This document shows positions 43,838-51,796 of a stretch of 64,000 nt of DNA, piece after piece. The notes under the pieces were generated by a model. It was not told where the DNA came from. It searched no databases and saw nothing but the letters and a program-made list of their open reading frames with translations. Positions within the stretch are counted from its first letter, which is position 1, and each line of letters opens with the position of its first letter. The DNA comes from Alkaliphilus hydrothermalis (lineage in GTDB: Bacteria; Bacillota; Clostridia; Peptostreptococcales; Natronincolaceae). The stretch covers positions 1-64,000 of the forward strand of contig NZ_JAFBEE010000014.1 in the NCBI RefSeq assembly GCF_016908555.1. Reading direction: 5' to 3'. A program made the translations under genes and the position numbers.

Positions 43838-44843
43838 AGAAACTTTTAATAATATTAAACTTTGACAAGGCTTCTTCTAAATTGTACAGTATTACCATCA
43901 TTTTTACAACTTCATCGGTTGGATACTGGTTAATATCTTCAGAAAACTTCAATCTATTTTTTATTTTTTGAATTATCTCCATTACTGGAGTTAAATCTAT
44001 TGGTTTTTCATTTTGTAAAATTTCAACTTCATCCTCACTATAGCGCTTCATCCTTTCCAAGATGAGTATCAAGTCAGCCTTAATCAGGTCCGTTACTTCC
44101 GGTGCAATATCTTTCTTTAGTACACTATATAGGTTGAGAAAATGCTGAAAATTTTCTTTGATGAGCTTTATAATAATGACAATTTCCTTGCTATTTCGCT
44201 TTCCATACACCCACAGCTTATCTTCCTTTAATTGTAGTTTTATGAACTTCTCAGATTCTTTAATTTCTTGGTCCATCATTTCAATCTCTTTATCGGATAT
44301 ATCCATGGACTCTGGTTTCTGTCTTAAAAGAATACCCAAAGCTACTATATAATACTTCCATATGTCCCTTGATGCCTTTTTAATCTCTTCTGTAGCCTTT
44401 ACGTCATATGTAGGGGGGTAAATTAAGTAATTGATCAACACTGCAATGCCTATCCCGATAAAGGTATCTATTAATCGATTAAAAGCATATCCCAAATGAT
44501 TTGTGCTGATATTTACAAAGACGGCGATAAAAACAACCCCTGCTATATTAATAGACTCGTTCCAGCGGAGTTGATTCATGATGTATATTAGTAGTATAAT
44601 TCCAATACCTGCAAAAATAAAGTTTTGAGGCGTAAACGAAACAAATATCAAACCCACCAATGCTCCAATAAAGGTGCCCAACATTCGATTAACCCCGATC
44701 CTCCAGGAGTCAGATATTGTTGGTTGAATAGCTATTAGAGCTGCCACCATAGTAAAGAATGGGTCTGTATCTAATAAACCTACCACCAACATTGATAAGC
44801 TAATGGCTATACCAGTCTTTATGGTCCGTAATCCTATTTTCAT
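43836..44843 (-). CDS. Aromatic acid exporter family (FUSC/ArAE-like) membrane protein
   Basis: A 335-residue protein. Five to six membrane helices lie in residues 1-145, with the family start MKIGLRTIKTGIAISLSM and RMLGTFIGALVGL. A cytoplasmic helical C-terminal half follows. It resembles Bacillus YqjA-type proteins and the N-terminal half of E. coli AaeB exporters. The substrate is unknown. The ATG follows GGTGAG. It is a single gene. Confidence 0.87.
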   Translation of the reverse strand: MKIGLRTIKTGIAISLSMLVVGLLDTDPFFTMVAALIAIQPTISDSWRIGVNRMLGTFIGALVGLIFVSFTPQNFIFAGIGIILLIYIMNQLRWNESINIAGVVFIAVFVNISTNHLGYAFNRLIDTFIGIGIAVLINYLIYPPTYDVKATEEIKKASRDIWKYYIVALGILLRQKPESMDISDKEIEMMDQEIKESEKFIKLQLKEDKLWVYGKRNSKEIVIIIKLIKENFQHFLNLYSVLKKDIAPEVTDLIKADLILILERMKRYSEDEVEILQNEKPIDLTPVMEIIQKIKNRLKFSEDINQYPTDEVVKMMVILYNLEEALSKFNIIKSF

Positions 44844-45093
44844 AATCTCACCGATCCCATCCTTAGAAGATGAATTTTTACTACTATTTTAAGATGTCCT
44901 ATTACCCTATATAACATTATATAACACTTTTTAGTTTGATAATATACTTATATATGCCTCCCAAAAGATATTATTAATCAGTCCATTAGTTTAAAATGAG
45001 CTATTATAATAAAAGTACTATGTTTTGTAATAAAAAAACTAATTATGATTTTTAAAACTCCTGTAACTTCCCTTGAATGATAAAACAAAATAA

Positions 45094-45118
45094 AAAAGAC
45101 CGATCCTCTCAGTCTTTT
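45094..45118 (-). terminator. Terminator of bofA
   Basis: AAAAGAC pairs with GTCTTTT and the stem continues inward with AG/CT pairs; a T-run follows on the minus strand. Confidence 0.7.
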
Positions 45119-45154
45119 AAAACTACTTCCATATACGCTATACTATCAAACTCT

Positions 45155-45427
45155 TTATAATACCATACCTAATGCTAGTATTAATACCAATCCTGGTACT
45201 CCTAAGAATCCAACTATCAGTGCAGTAAGTGGATTAATAGTGATATTTAATCCAAAGTATGCCCCAATGAAGTTAAATATTAATAAACAGACCCCTCCAA
45301 TAATTCCATTCCATATTAGTTTTCCTACAAGCTTTAGAGGGACTAAAAGCACCCATCCCACTACATAAAGTAATATTAACCCAAGGGCGTAGGCCAATAT
45401 AATATTAATTTCTAATCCCATATCCAT
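45155..45427 (-). CDS. bofA: BofA-family sigma-K processing inhibitor
   Basis: A 90-residue, very hydrophobic protein with helices at about 9-29, 38-57 and 64-88. The C-terminal NPLTALIVGFLGVPGLVLIL is the conserved BofA end. In Bacillus BofA holds SpoIVFB inactive until the forespore signal, timing sigma-K activation. It lies downstream of the DUF2508 gene, as in many spore formers. Two ATGs (45427 and 45421) are possible; the first is given. Confidence 0.9.
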   Translation of the reverse strand: MDMGLEINIILAYALGLILLYVVGWVLLVPLKLVGKLIWNGIIGGVCLLIFNFIGAYFGLNITINPLTALIVGFLGVPGLVLILALGMVL

Positions 45428-45484
45428 ATCCTCACCTCAGCATTAGATTGCTAATTCTATCTGCATTATAGATAAATAAAAAAA

Positions 45485-45513
45485 TAGGAGTAGTAATATT
45501 TTTACTACTCCTA
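45485..45513 (-). terminator. Hairpin between the DUF2508 gene and bofA
   Basis: A perfect 12-bp stem TAGGAGTAGTAA/TTACTACTCCTA, with a T-run on the minus strand. It should end or attenuate transcription before bofA. Confidence 0.75.
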
Positions 45514-45553
45514 TAATTATATAGCTTCTTGTTACTTATTATGACGGCTTCAT

Positions 45554-45853
45554 CTAAAAATTAACTCTGATACCTTCCTCTTTAGCTTTTTTAAGTAAGT
45601 AAACATATCGACTTCTAGCTGCCTCCACCTTGTATATTGCATGATCTATCAAGTCCGGATCAGAGACATTTTGAAATAATTGCTCTGCATTACGCCACTC
45701 TTCGTGGGCTTTATTGATAATATTAACAAACTCTTGATTCTCATCAACTTCTTCTTCCTTTAAATCATTTACCCTATTATATAATTCCCCTAAAAAACTA
45801 CCTATGCTTACAAAAACATTATCTTTCTTTACAGCAACTTTTTCTTGACTCAT
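45554..45853 (-). CDS. yaaL: DUF2508 family protein (YaaL-like)
   Basis: A 99-residue helical protein. The C-terminal half, DPDLIDHAIYKVEAARSRYVYLLKKAKEEGI, is the DUF2508/YaaL signature. The function is unknown. In Bacillus and many clostridia it lies between recR and bofA. Here it keeps bofA as neighbour but is separated from recR by about 5 kb. ATG at 45853 follows AAAAGGGGCGATCC. Confidence 0.87.
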   Translation of the reverse strand: MSQEKVAVKKDNVFVSIGSFLGELYNRVNDLKEEEVDENQEFVNIINKAHEEWRNAEQLFQNVSDPDLIDHAIYKVEAARSRYVYLLKKAKEEGIRVNF

Positions 45854-45979
45854 TATGGATCGCCCCTTTTTGATTACTCTCTTATCAATTAGGTTATCCA
45901 TTTTTTCCATTTTTGATACAGTTTAAGTATTAAAAAAATGAAAAATTTACCTAAAATTATGCTGTGTATTTTATCAATC

Positions 45980-47311
45980 TTATAGTATTTCTGAGGCTAG
46001 TTGTGCCAACGTTGATCTTTCTACCTTCTTAAAGTGTATATGGGCAGCCATTGGCTGTTCCTTCAGCTTGCTAACTGTATAACTTAAGCCGTTACACACA
46101 CTGTCTAGATAGGGATGATCTATCTGGTCTGTATCCCCCATTAGAACAATTTTGGTTCCCTCTCCTACCCTAGTGATTAGTGTCTTAATTTCATGCTTCG
46201 TAAGATTTTGGGCCTCGTCAATAATTACAAATTGATTCGGTATACTTCTACCTCTAATGTATGTCATAGCCTCAATTTCTATGCGGTTCATTCCTACCAA
46301 TGTATCTTCTAATTTCGATATTGTCTTAGTACCTAAAATAAGTTCTAAATTATCGTAAATAGGCTGTACCCAAGGCCTAAGCTTTTCATCCTTGTCACCA
46401 GGTAAATAGCCAATATCTCTTCCTACTGGAATCACCGGTTTTGTAATCAATAATTTTTGATATTTTTTAAGATCATTTGTCTGATAAAGACCTGCTACTA
46501 GAGCTAATAAGGTTTTTCCCGTTCCTGCCCTGCCCGTTAAGGTAACAATTCTAACTTCATCATCCAATAATGCCTCTAAGGCCATCCTTTGTTCTAGATT
46601 TTTACCTTTTATCCCCCAGTAGGTATCTTCTCCCTGATACAACTGTTCCAATTTGCTTAATTTATAATTATATTTAGCAATAGCCGTTTGATTAGGGTTA
46701 CTAGCATCCCTTAATAACACAAATTGATGAGGAAACAAATCTAGATTCTTATTTTCTTGCTTTAAAATACTAACCTCTAAGTAATTCTTTTGATAGAACT
46801 CTGATAGCTTTTCAGAGGCTATATAGTGCTCCGAATATCCTTTGTATACCTCGTCACTATTGTACTCCACTGTATCATGTATAAAGTCCTGACTTTCTAT
46901 TCCTAAGGAATCTGCCTTAATCCGCATAATGACATCTTTACTTACCAAGATAACATTTTCTTTTCCCTTTTCTTCTTGAAAGTTTAATGCAACAGCTAAG
47001 ATTCTATTATCATTGTTAATTTCACTAAAACTCTCACTCAATTTGTTCATACTCTTGTGATTAAGCTCAATTTTCAATTTTCCCTTATTACTTAAATCGA
47101 TGCCTTGACTCAGACTCCCCTCCTGCCTTAGTAAATCCAATTCTCTAGCTACTTCTCTAGCATTTCTACCAATAATATCTTGAAGATTTTTCTTTTTATC
47201 AATCTCTTCGATTACCACTGCTGGTATGACTACTAGATTATCACCAAAGGCATGTATGCAATTTGGATCATGTAATAATACACTGGTATCTAAAACAAAA
47301 GTTTTTCTCAT
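45980..47311 (-). CDS. PhoH-family ATPase with N-terminal PIN domain (YlaK-like)
   Basis: A 443-residue protein. The PIN nuclease-like domain (about 1-150) begins RKTFVLDTSVLLHDPNC with conserved acidic residues. The PhoH ATPase domain follows, with Walker A TGRAGTGKTLLAL near residue 255 and Walker B FVIIDEAQNL. PIN-PhoH proteins are thought to unwind and cut RNA. The ATG follows AAGGGGATTT. It lies between the DUF2508 gene and the cupin/Crp pair. Confidence 0.93.
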   Translation of the reverse strand: MRKTFVLDTSVLLHDPNCIHAFGDNLVVIPAVVIEEIDKKKNLQDIIGRNAREVARELDLLRQEGSLSQGIDLSNKGKLKIELNHKSMNKLSESFSEINNDNRILAVALNFQEEKGKENVILVSKDVIMRIKADSLGIESQDFIHDTVEYNSDEVYKGYSEHYIASEKLSEFYQKNYLEVSILKQENKNLDLFPHQFVLLRDASNPNQTAIAKYNYKLSKLEQLYQGEDTYWGIKGKNLEQRMALEALLDDEVRIVTLTGRAGTGKTLLALVAGLYQTNDLKKYQKLLITKPVIPVGRDIGYLPGDKDEKLRPWVQPIYDNLELILGTKTISKLEDTLVGMNRIEIEAMTYIRGRSIPNQFVIIDEAQNLTKHEIKTLITRVGEGTKIVLMGDTDQIDHPYLDSVCNGLSYTVSKLKEQPMAAHIHFKKVERSTLAQLASEIL

Positions 47312-47646
47312 AAATCCCCTTAAATAAATTAAGGGTCTTCACCATCCTTTCACTTTTAAAATAGGTACTTTTCAGTAGAAGTTTAAGCTGGTATTTTACA
47401 CTGCTTTCTACCATTTAACATTTCAATAAAGTGCCTATTATATTTTTATGTAAGAAAAATAGGATAATGAACAATATGTTGTTATGTTACATAAAATTAG
47501 CTTTATTTATTAAGTTAGACAAATATTTTTTAGTAATAGACAAAAAAATGATCAAAAGGATTCTACAAAGCCTTTTAAACCATTTTTTTATTTAAAACTC
47601 TTGTATTTACTTTACTATGCTGTATGCTGATTTACTAGTTTAAAAC
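47312..47646. other. AT-rich spacer of 335 bases
   Basis: It holds the terminator of the cupin gene at 47543-47590 and presumably the promoter of the PhoH gene. I see no gene or repeat in it. Confidence 0.6.
47543..47590 (-). terminator. Terminator of the cupin gene
   Basis: On the minus strand AAAAAAATG pairs with CATTTTTTT and inner AAAAGG with CCTTTT, ending in a T-run. Confidence 0.7.
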
Positions 47647-47973
47647 TTATTCAGCTTTATAATCCTTAGGATTTGGTGCTTTTACAACAAAGAATTCTAA
47701 TACTTCATCATGGTGATTTTCTACATTCATTTTAGTGTTAAAGGGGATATTTAGAATGTCGCCGACAGTATACTGATTATATTCTTGATCATTTAATTTG
47801 ATTGACATCCTTCCTCTAACAATTATCATGTAAACATTTGAGTTTGAAAAATGTTCTGGTAATCCAGTTCCCTTAGTCAAAACCATATGGTTTAAATGGA
47901 TATTTTCGTCATCAACAAGACGTTCTATTATTTTTTCATCTATTACCTGATACTTATAATTTTTTTCTATCAT
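47647..47973 (-). CDS. Cupin domain protein
   Basis: A 108-residue single cupin. The beta-barrel motif appears as GTGLPEHFSNSNVYMIIVRGR (first cupin box, one His) and GDILNIPFNTKMNVENHHDEVLEFFVV. It may bind a metal or a small ligand. The ATG follows AGGAGG. It is divergent from a Crp/Fnr regulator, with a palindrome in the 96-bp spacer. It is therefore probably a target of that regulator. Confidence 0.82.
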   Translation of the reverse strand: MIEKNYKYQVIDEKIIERLVDDENIHLNHMVLTKGTGLPEHFSNSNVYMIIVRGRMSIKLNDQEYNQYTVGDILNIPFNTKMNVENHHDEVLEFFVVKAPNPKDYKAE

Positions 47974-48030
47974 AATATTTCCTCCTTTAAATTTAATTAA
48001 TACTATAATATAATAATTTATAATCTTATG

Positions 48031-48048
48031 TAGTTACCAAGGTAACTA
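48031..48048. promoter_or_regulatory. Palindrome between the cupin and Crp/Fnr genes
   Basis: TAGTTACC, AA, GGTAACTA is a perfect 18-bp inverted repeat, 22 bases before the regulator's ATG. Its size and symmetry fit a Crp/Fnr-type operator, although the core is not the classical TGTGA or TTGAT. Confidence 0.6.
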
Positions 48049-48069
48049 GTTATGAAAAAAGGTGATTAA

Positions 48070-48735
48070 ATGAATATGAAGAAACAGTTATCATTAATCA
48101 AAGTAAATAATTTGTTTAAGGATATATCTACAGACCAACTAATAGATTACTTTCACTCTGGTTCTTTTATTATATCCGACTACAATAAAAATAATATGAT
48201 TCATTTTGAAGGAGAAAAATGTCAGACATTAGATTTAATCTTAAAAGGAGAAGCCCGTGTTCAAAGAATTGATGAACAAGGTAATATTCTAACAATTACT
48301 GACTTTAGTTTTGGGGATTCAATTGGTGGAAATATATTATTTTCGAAGTACCCCCACTATCCCATGACTATTATTTCAAAGACTAATTGTACTATACTAC
48401 ATATTAAAAAAAGCTTAGTCCTCAATCTATGCCAATCAAATGAAACTTTTTTGTTGGAGTTTTTAACCTGTATTTCTGATATAACAACAATTTTAACCGA
48501 CAAGATAAAAACTATTTCATTAAAATCTATTCGAGAATCCGTCATTGATTTTCTTAAATATGAATACTATATTCAGAAAAGCTGTAGAATCATCTTATCC
48601 ATGACAAAGAAAGAGTTAGCTGAAAGACTAGGTATTCAGCGAACATCTTTGTCACGGGAGCTTAACAAAATGAGAAAAGATGGTTTAATCGATTTTAATG
48701 CGGATTCCATTACTATTATAGGTCTTGAGTTCTAA
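48070..48735 (+). CDS. Crp/Fnr family transcriptional regulator
   Basis: A 221-residue regulator. The N-terminal cyclic-nucleotide-binding-like beta-roll spans about 12-130, with DLILKGEARVQRIDEQGNIL then DFSFGDSIGG. A dimerisation helix follows. The C-terminal helix-turn-helix (about 170-210) has MTKKELAERLGIQRTSLSRE. No N-terminal cysteine cluster for an Fe-S centre is seen, so it is not Fnr-like in that sense. The ATG follows AAGGTGATTAA. It probably controls the divergent cupin gene and itself. Confidence 0.88.
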   Translation: MNMKKQLSLIKVNNLFKDISTDQLIDYFHSGSFIISDYNKNNMIHFEGEKCQTLDLILKGEARVQRIDEQGNILTITDFSFGDSIGGNILFSKYPHYPMTIISKTNCTILHIKKSLVLNLCQSNETFLLEFLTCISDITTILTDKIKTISLKSIRESVIDFLKYEYYIQKSCRIILSMTKKELAERLGIQRTSLSRELNKMRKDGLIDFNADSITIIGLEF

Positions 48736-48754
48736 TTCTAATAATAGACAAAAC

Positions 48755-48801
48755 AAAAACATGGTTAGAAGCTGTATTTAGCTTCTTCTAAACATGTTTT
48801 T
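48755..48801 (+). terminator. Terminator of the Crp/Fnr gene
   Basis: A long stem, AAAAACATG with CATGTTTTT and inner AGAAGC with GCTTCT, followed by T residues. It also overlaps the end of the decayed minus-strand frame at 48778-49011. Confidence 0.8.
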
Positions 48802-49011
48802 GGGTCTACTATAGCAATGAAAGTAAGTTTTAATTAAAATTAATTCATTCCACCAATGGTTTAAGATATCATCATCAATAGCAACGCAATAGTATTTTTG
48901 AGGATCATATTCAGTGGAGTAATCTTTATCTTTTTCAAATTCATCTATACCGAACTAGGCAACACAAGGCATATTATTACCACTTTCCTGAATAAAGCAG
49001 CCTTTTTTCAT
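48778..49011 (-). pseudogene. Decayed small gene with in-frame TAG
   Basis: A 77-codon frame starts at ATG 49011 (KKGCFIQESGNNMPCVA), meets TAG at 48955-48957, then continues FGIDEFEKDKDYSTEYDPQK and YYCVAIDDDILNHWWNEL. The part after the stop is clearly protein-like. No good ribosome binding site is present. The family is not recognised; the size and the acidic, Trp-rich style recall small immunity proteins (weak inference). Confidence 0.55.
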
Positions 49012-49069
49012 TAGTTTTCTACTAGATAGTCTCTAATGAAATTTCTGAACTAACTGCTGCTAGACATAC

Positions 49070-49552
49070 TCATTTAATATAGTTAAAATATCTTACACCA
49101 TTATCAAAAACTGTAGTCTTAAAAAACAGATTTTGTTCTGATGTAAGTTTTATATAACTACCTTTGTATTCTCCAAAATTAAATCCTAATTTAATATTTT
49201 CTGGATACCCATATAAGTAACACACTACCTTGCCATCCTTAACAAATACAATCTGATTCATTCCTTCGCTTACAGATTCAGTTATATTGTCCCATTTGTA
49301 TCCTATAGTTTCATATATTTTTTCTTTAGGTGTATATGGTGCAAAACTATAGAGTACATCCCATTCATAAGGAGTAAATTGAGACAAATCTTCAATATCT
49401 GCATCACCGCTTATAATATTGAATGAGTTTCTTAAATTATCAGCATTAATGTTCCAAATCTCCTCTTTAAATGGATTAGTAATAAATAATGTTCCAATAA
49501 TAATAACACTAATAATCCCAACAATACATAAAATTGAATTTTTTCTTTGCAT
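49070..49552 (-). CDS. Hypothetical membrane-anchored extracellular protein
   Basis: A 160-residue protein with an N-terminal membrane helix (about 7-25, after MQRKN) and a probable outside domain. Residues FTPYEWDVLYSFAPYTPKEK then IYETIGYKWDNI are distinctive, and VFVKDGKVVCYLYGYPENI suggests a beta-sheet core. No lipobox cysteine is placed correctly, although Cys9 lies in the helix. The ATG follows AAGGAGATTTTCT. The family is not recognised by name. Its neighbours on both sides are decayed genes. Confidence 0.72.
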   Translation of the reverse strand: MQRKNSILCIVGIISVIIIGTLFITNPFKEEIWNINADNLRNSFNIISGDADIEDLSQFTPYEWDVLYSFAPYTPKEKIYETIGYKWDNITESVSEGMNQIVFVKDGKVVCYLYGYPENIKLGFNFGEYKGSYIKLTSEQNLFFKTTVFDNGVRYFNYIK

Positions 49553-49649
49553 AGAAAATCTCCTTCTAAGTATTATAAGTCCGCAACAAAATAATAATAA
49601 CGCGTTTTATCCTATATAAACTTATCTATGTTGATGCTAACTTTTGTTC

Positions 49650-49960
49650 CCTTGTAATTTTAAGCTTTGAACACACTTTCCAAATCCCTCTAGTTCCCGT
49701 GCTTTAACACCATCAATATAGAAACTGCAATTGTGATCTTCTAATGTGCCTCCATTATCCTTTCACATACTTCTATTCTTATATGTCCTCTTTTATCTTT
49801 ACAAAATACTCTCATTATAAAATCCGTTGTAGGGATCGTTACCCCAATTACCTGTTTCACATACAAATTTTTCATTTTTTATGTGTGAATTTATATGTAT
49901 TATCTGTTAATTTGTTGAATAATTTATAATTATAATCATAACAGTAGTTATATTTATTAT
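49650..49960 (-). pseudogene. Frameshifted gene remnant
   Basis: On the minus strand protein-like segments follow one another in different frames: FNKLTDNTYKFTH, then KNEKFVCETGNWGNDPYNGF, then KDKRGHIRIEVCERI, then GGTLEDHNCSFYIDGVKARE followed by LEGFGKCVQSLKLQGNKS and a stop near 49654. At least three frameshifts are needed to join them. No start or ribosome binding site was found. The original family is unknown. Confidence 0.5.
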
Positions 49961-50080
49961 CAGAACTTACTCTACACTTTATTTTAAAGTAATTTAGCAT
50001 TTAGATGTCTGTGACTTGACCTGCATAGTCTTATATATCTACAAGCACTAACACTAAGTACAAAGTGCTTATACTTCCTA

Positions 50081-50463
50081 TTAATATGGCTGACCCATAA
50101 GCCTGAATATAATCTTATTCCAACTTACTAATGTGTACCCCCTCATTGAAAATCCTAAGAAATATTTGTATTCTGATATTGCTTTTTTCTTGGATAATTC
50201 ATACCATTTCTTTGCCACATCTTCTAAGTTAAATAGAATCCAGATGCCTAGTGGAAGTAGTAATGCATGCAGTAAAATTAAAATTATGTCCTTAGGGATT
50301 CCAGTGGCATCACCTTTATATTCACCTTCTAACTCCTCCCCTCTATCAAACTGACTACATCATCATTTTCAAATTTTATAGTAAATCTATGAAAATCCCT
50401 CTTTCTCTCTGGGTTACATATACACTCACATTGTAAATCAGTAAGCCCTTGATCTCGATATAA
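50081..50463 (-). pseudogene. Frameshifted membrane-protein remnant
   Basis: An N-terminal part encodes YRDQGLTDLQCECICNPERK and RDFHRFTIKFENDDVVSLIEG. After a frameshift near 50338-50345 it continues EELEGEYKGDATGIPKDI, a hydrophobic ILILLHALLLPLGIWILF segment, and ends MRGYTLVSWNKIIFRLMGQPY and stop at 50081-50083. The pieces fit one protein with a membrane helix near its C-terminus. It is not a functional gene. Confidence 0.55.
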
Positions 50464-50683
50464 TTAATTTCCACCCTCTACCCTCTTATTATGTAATGCC
50501 GTAAATTTTTGTAAATTTATAGATCTAAGCACAGTTTTCAAGAAATAAGAATTTTAGTAGTCCATGTATCAATTTAATAATGTTGTTTAAAATTAAACCA
50601 TTTTCCACTTTGGAATTGAGGCCTTTATTTTAGGGCTTTTTAGGGACTAGGTTCAATGAACAATGGGTAAGTCCCAAAAACTA
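50464..50683. other. Spacer without recognisable gene
   Basis: AT-rich sequence between the decayed genes and the recR terminator. I see no gene or repeat in it. Confidence 0.5.
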
Positions 50684-50732
50684 AAAAAACATGGTACAGG
50701 AAGTTTTTACCCTTCCTGAAACCATGTTTTTT
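50684..50732 (-). terminator. Terminator of recR
   Basis: A long stem, AAAAAACATGGT with ACCATGTTTTTT and inner CAGGAAG with CTTCCTG, with T-runs on both strands. It lies 22 bases beyond recR. Confidence 0.85.
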
Positions 50733-50754
50733 GATAGAACTTTAGTATTTTATG

Positions 50755-51354
50755 CTACAACTCTCTTCGTCCCTCTAGTGCCTTTGTCAGAGTTACTTCA
50801 TCTGCATATTCTAAATCTCCACCTACAGGAATCCCGTGGGCTATTCTTGTGACTTTAATTCCCATTGGTTTTAACAATCTAGAGATATACATGGCAGTCG
50901 CTTCACCTTCTATGTTAGGATTAGTAGCCAATATAATTTCATTTACAACTCCATCTCCCAGTCTTCCTAATAATTCTTTTATTTTAATATCCTGTGGTCC
51001 AATACCATCTAAGGGAGAAATTGCCCCATGCAATACATGATAATATCCTCTAAACTCTTTTGTCTTTTCCATAGCCACAACATCTCTTGGGTCCTCCACC
51101 ACACAGATAGCAGATGCATCCCTCGATTGATCGCTGCAAATAGAGCATGTGTCCAAATCAGTTAAGTTAGTACATACATTGCAGTGTTTTACATTCTTTT
51201 TAGCAGATATAATCGCACCTGATAGCTTTTCAGCTTCTTCTTCTGGTAAGCTAATTACGTGAAATGCCAATCTTTGTGCTGTCTTTCTGCCTATACCAGG
51301 TAGTTTAGTAAATTCATCTATTAGAGTCGCTATGGGGGTTGAGTAATAATTCAT
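50755..51354 (-). CDS. recR: Recombination protein RecR
   Basis: A 199-residue protein. It has the N-terminal helix-hairpin-helix (LPGIGRKTAQRLAFHVI), the zinc site CNVCTNLTDLDTCSIC (about 57-72) and the Toprim domain (ICVVEDPRDV onward). It works with RecO and RecF to load RecA at gaps. The order dnaX, ybaB, recR is the standard one in Firmicutes. The ATG follows AGGAGAATATTC. Confidence 0.97.
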   Translation of the reverse strand: MNYYSTPIATLIDEFTKLPGIGRKTAQRLAFHVISLPEEEAEKLSGAIISAKKNVKHCNVCTNLTDLDTCSICSDQSRDASAICVVEDPRDVVAMEKTKEFRGYYHVLHGAISPLDGIGPQDIKIKELLGRLGDGVVNEIILATNPNIEGEATAMYISRLLKPMGIKVTRIAHGIPVGGDLEYADEVTLTKALEGRREL

Positions 51355-51378
51355 GAATATTCTCCTTGTTTTGTCAGA

Positions 51379-51723
51379 TTAAAATAAGCCTGGTAAGCTT
51401 ACATTTCCAGTTACTTTAGACATTTCTTTGCTGGTCATTTCTTCAGCAGAGCGAATCGCTTCATTGACTGCTGCCATAATTAAGTCTTGTAGCATTTCAA
51501 CATCATCAGCATCAACAACCTCTGGTTTAATATCTATTGCCAAGATTTCTTTCTTACCGTTAATTTTCACTATTACAGCACCGCCACCAGCACTTGTCTC
51601 CAGTTCCTTTTCATTTAACTCTTCTTGAAGCTCTACCATTTTCTTTTGCATTTGTTGTACTTGCTTCATCATATTATTCATATTGGGCATTCCACCCATA
51701 CCTTGAAATCCTTTTTTAGCCAT
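51379..51723 (-). CDS. ybaB: YbaB/EbfC nucleoid-associated protein
   Basis: A 114-residue protein. After a Gly/Met/Asn-rich start (GFQGMGGMPNMNNMMKQ), a long coiled-coil helix (QQMQKKMVELQEELNEKEL) and the conserved block SAGGGAVIVKINGKKEI follow. It forms a dimer that binds DNA without strict sequence preference. It lies between dnaX and recR as in most bacteria. The ATG follows GGAGGAATAAC. Confidence 0.95.
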   Translation of the reverse strand: MAKKGFQGMGGMPNMNNMMKQVQQMQKKMVELQEELNEKELETSAGGGAVIVKINGKKEILAIDIKPEVVDADDVEMLQDLIMAAVNEAIRSAEEMTSKEMSKVTGNVSLPGLF

Positions 51724-51796
51724 TGTTATTCCTCCTCATATATTTATTTATAAATTTATCCATCTTACTATTATAACATAATTATTTCCAACTTAT

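Noticed and set aside
48955..48957. TAG read as pyrrolysine
   Set aside because: The frame has no good ribosome binding site and lies among other decayed genes; simple decay explains it better.
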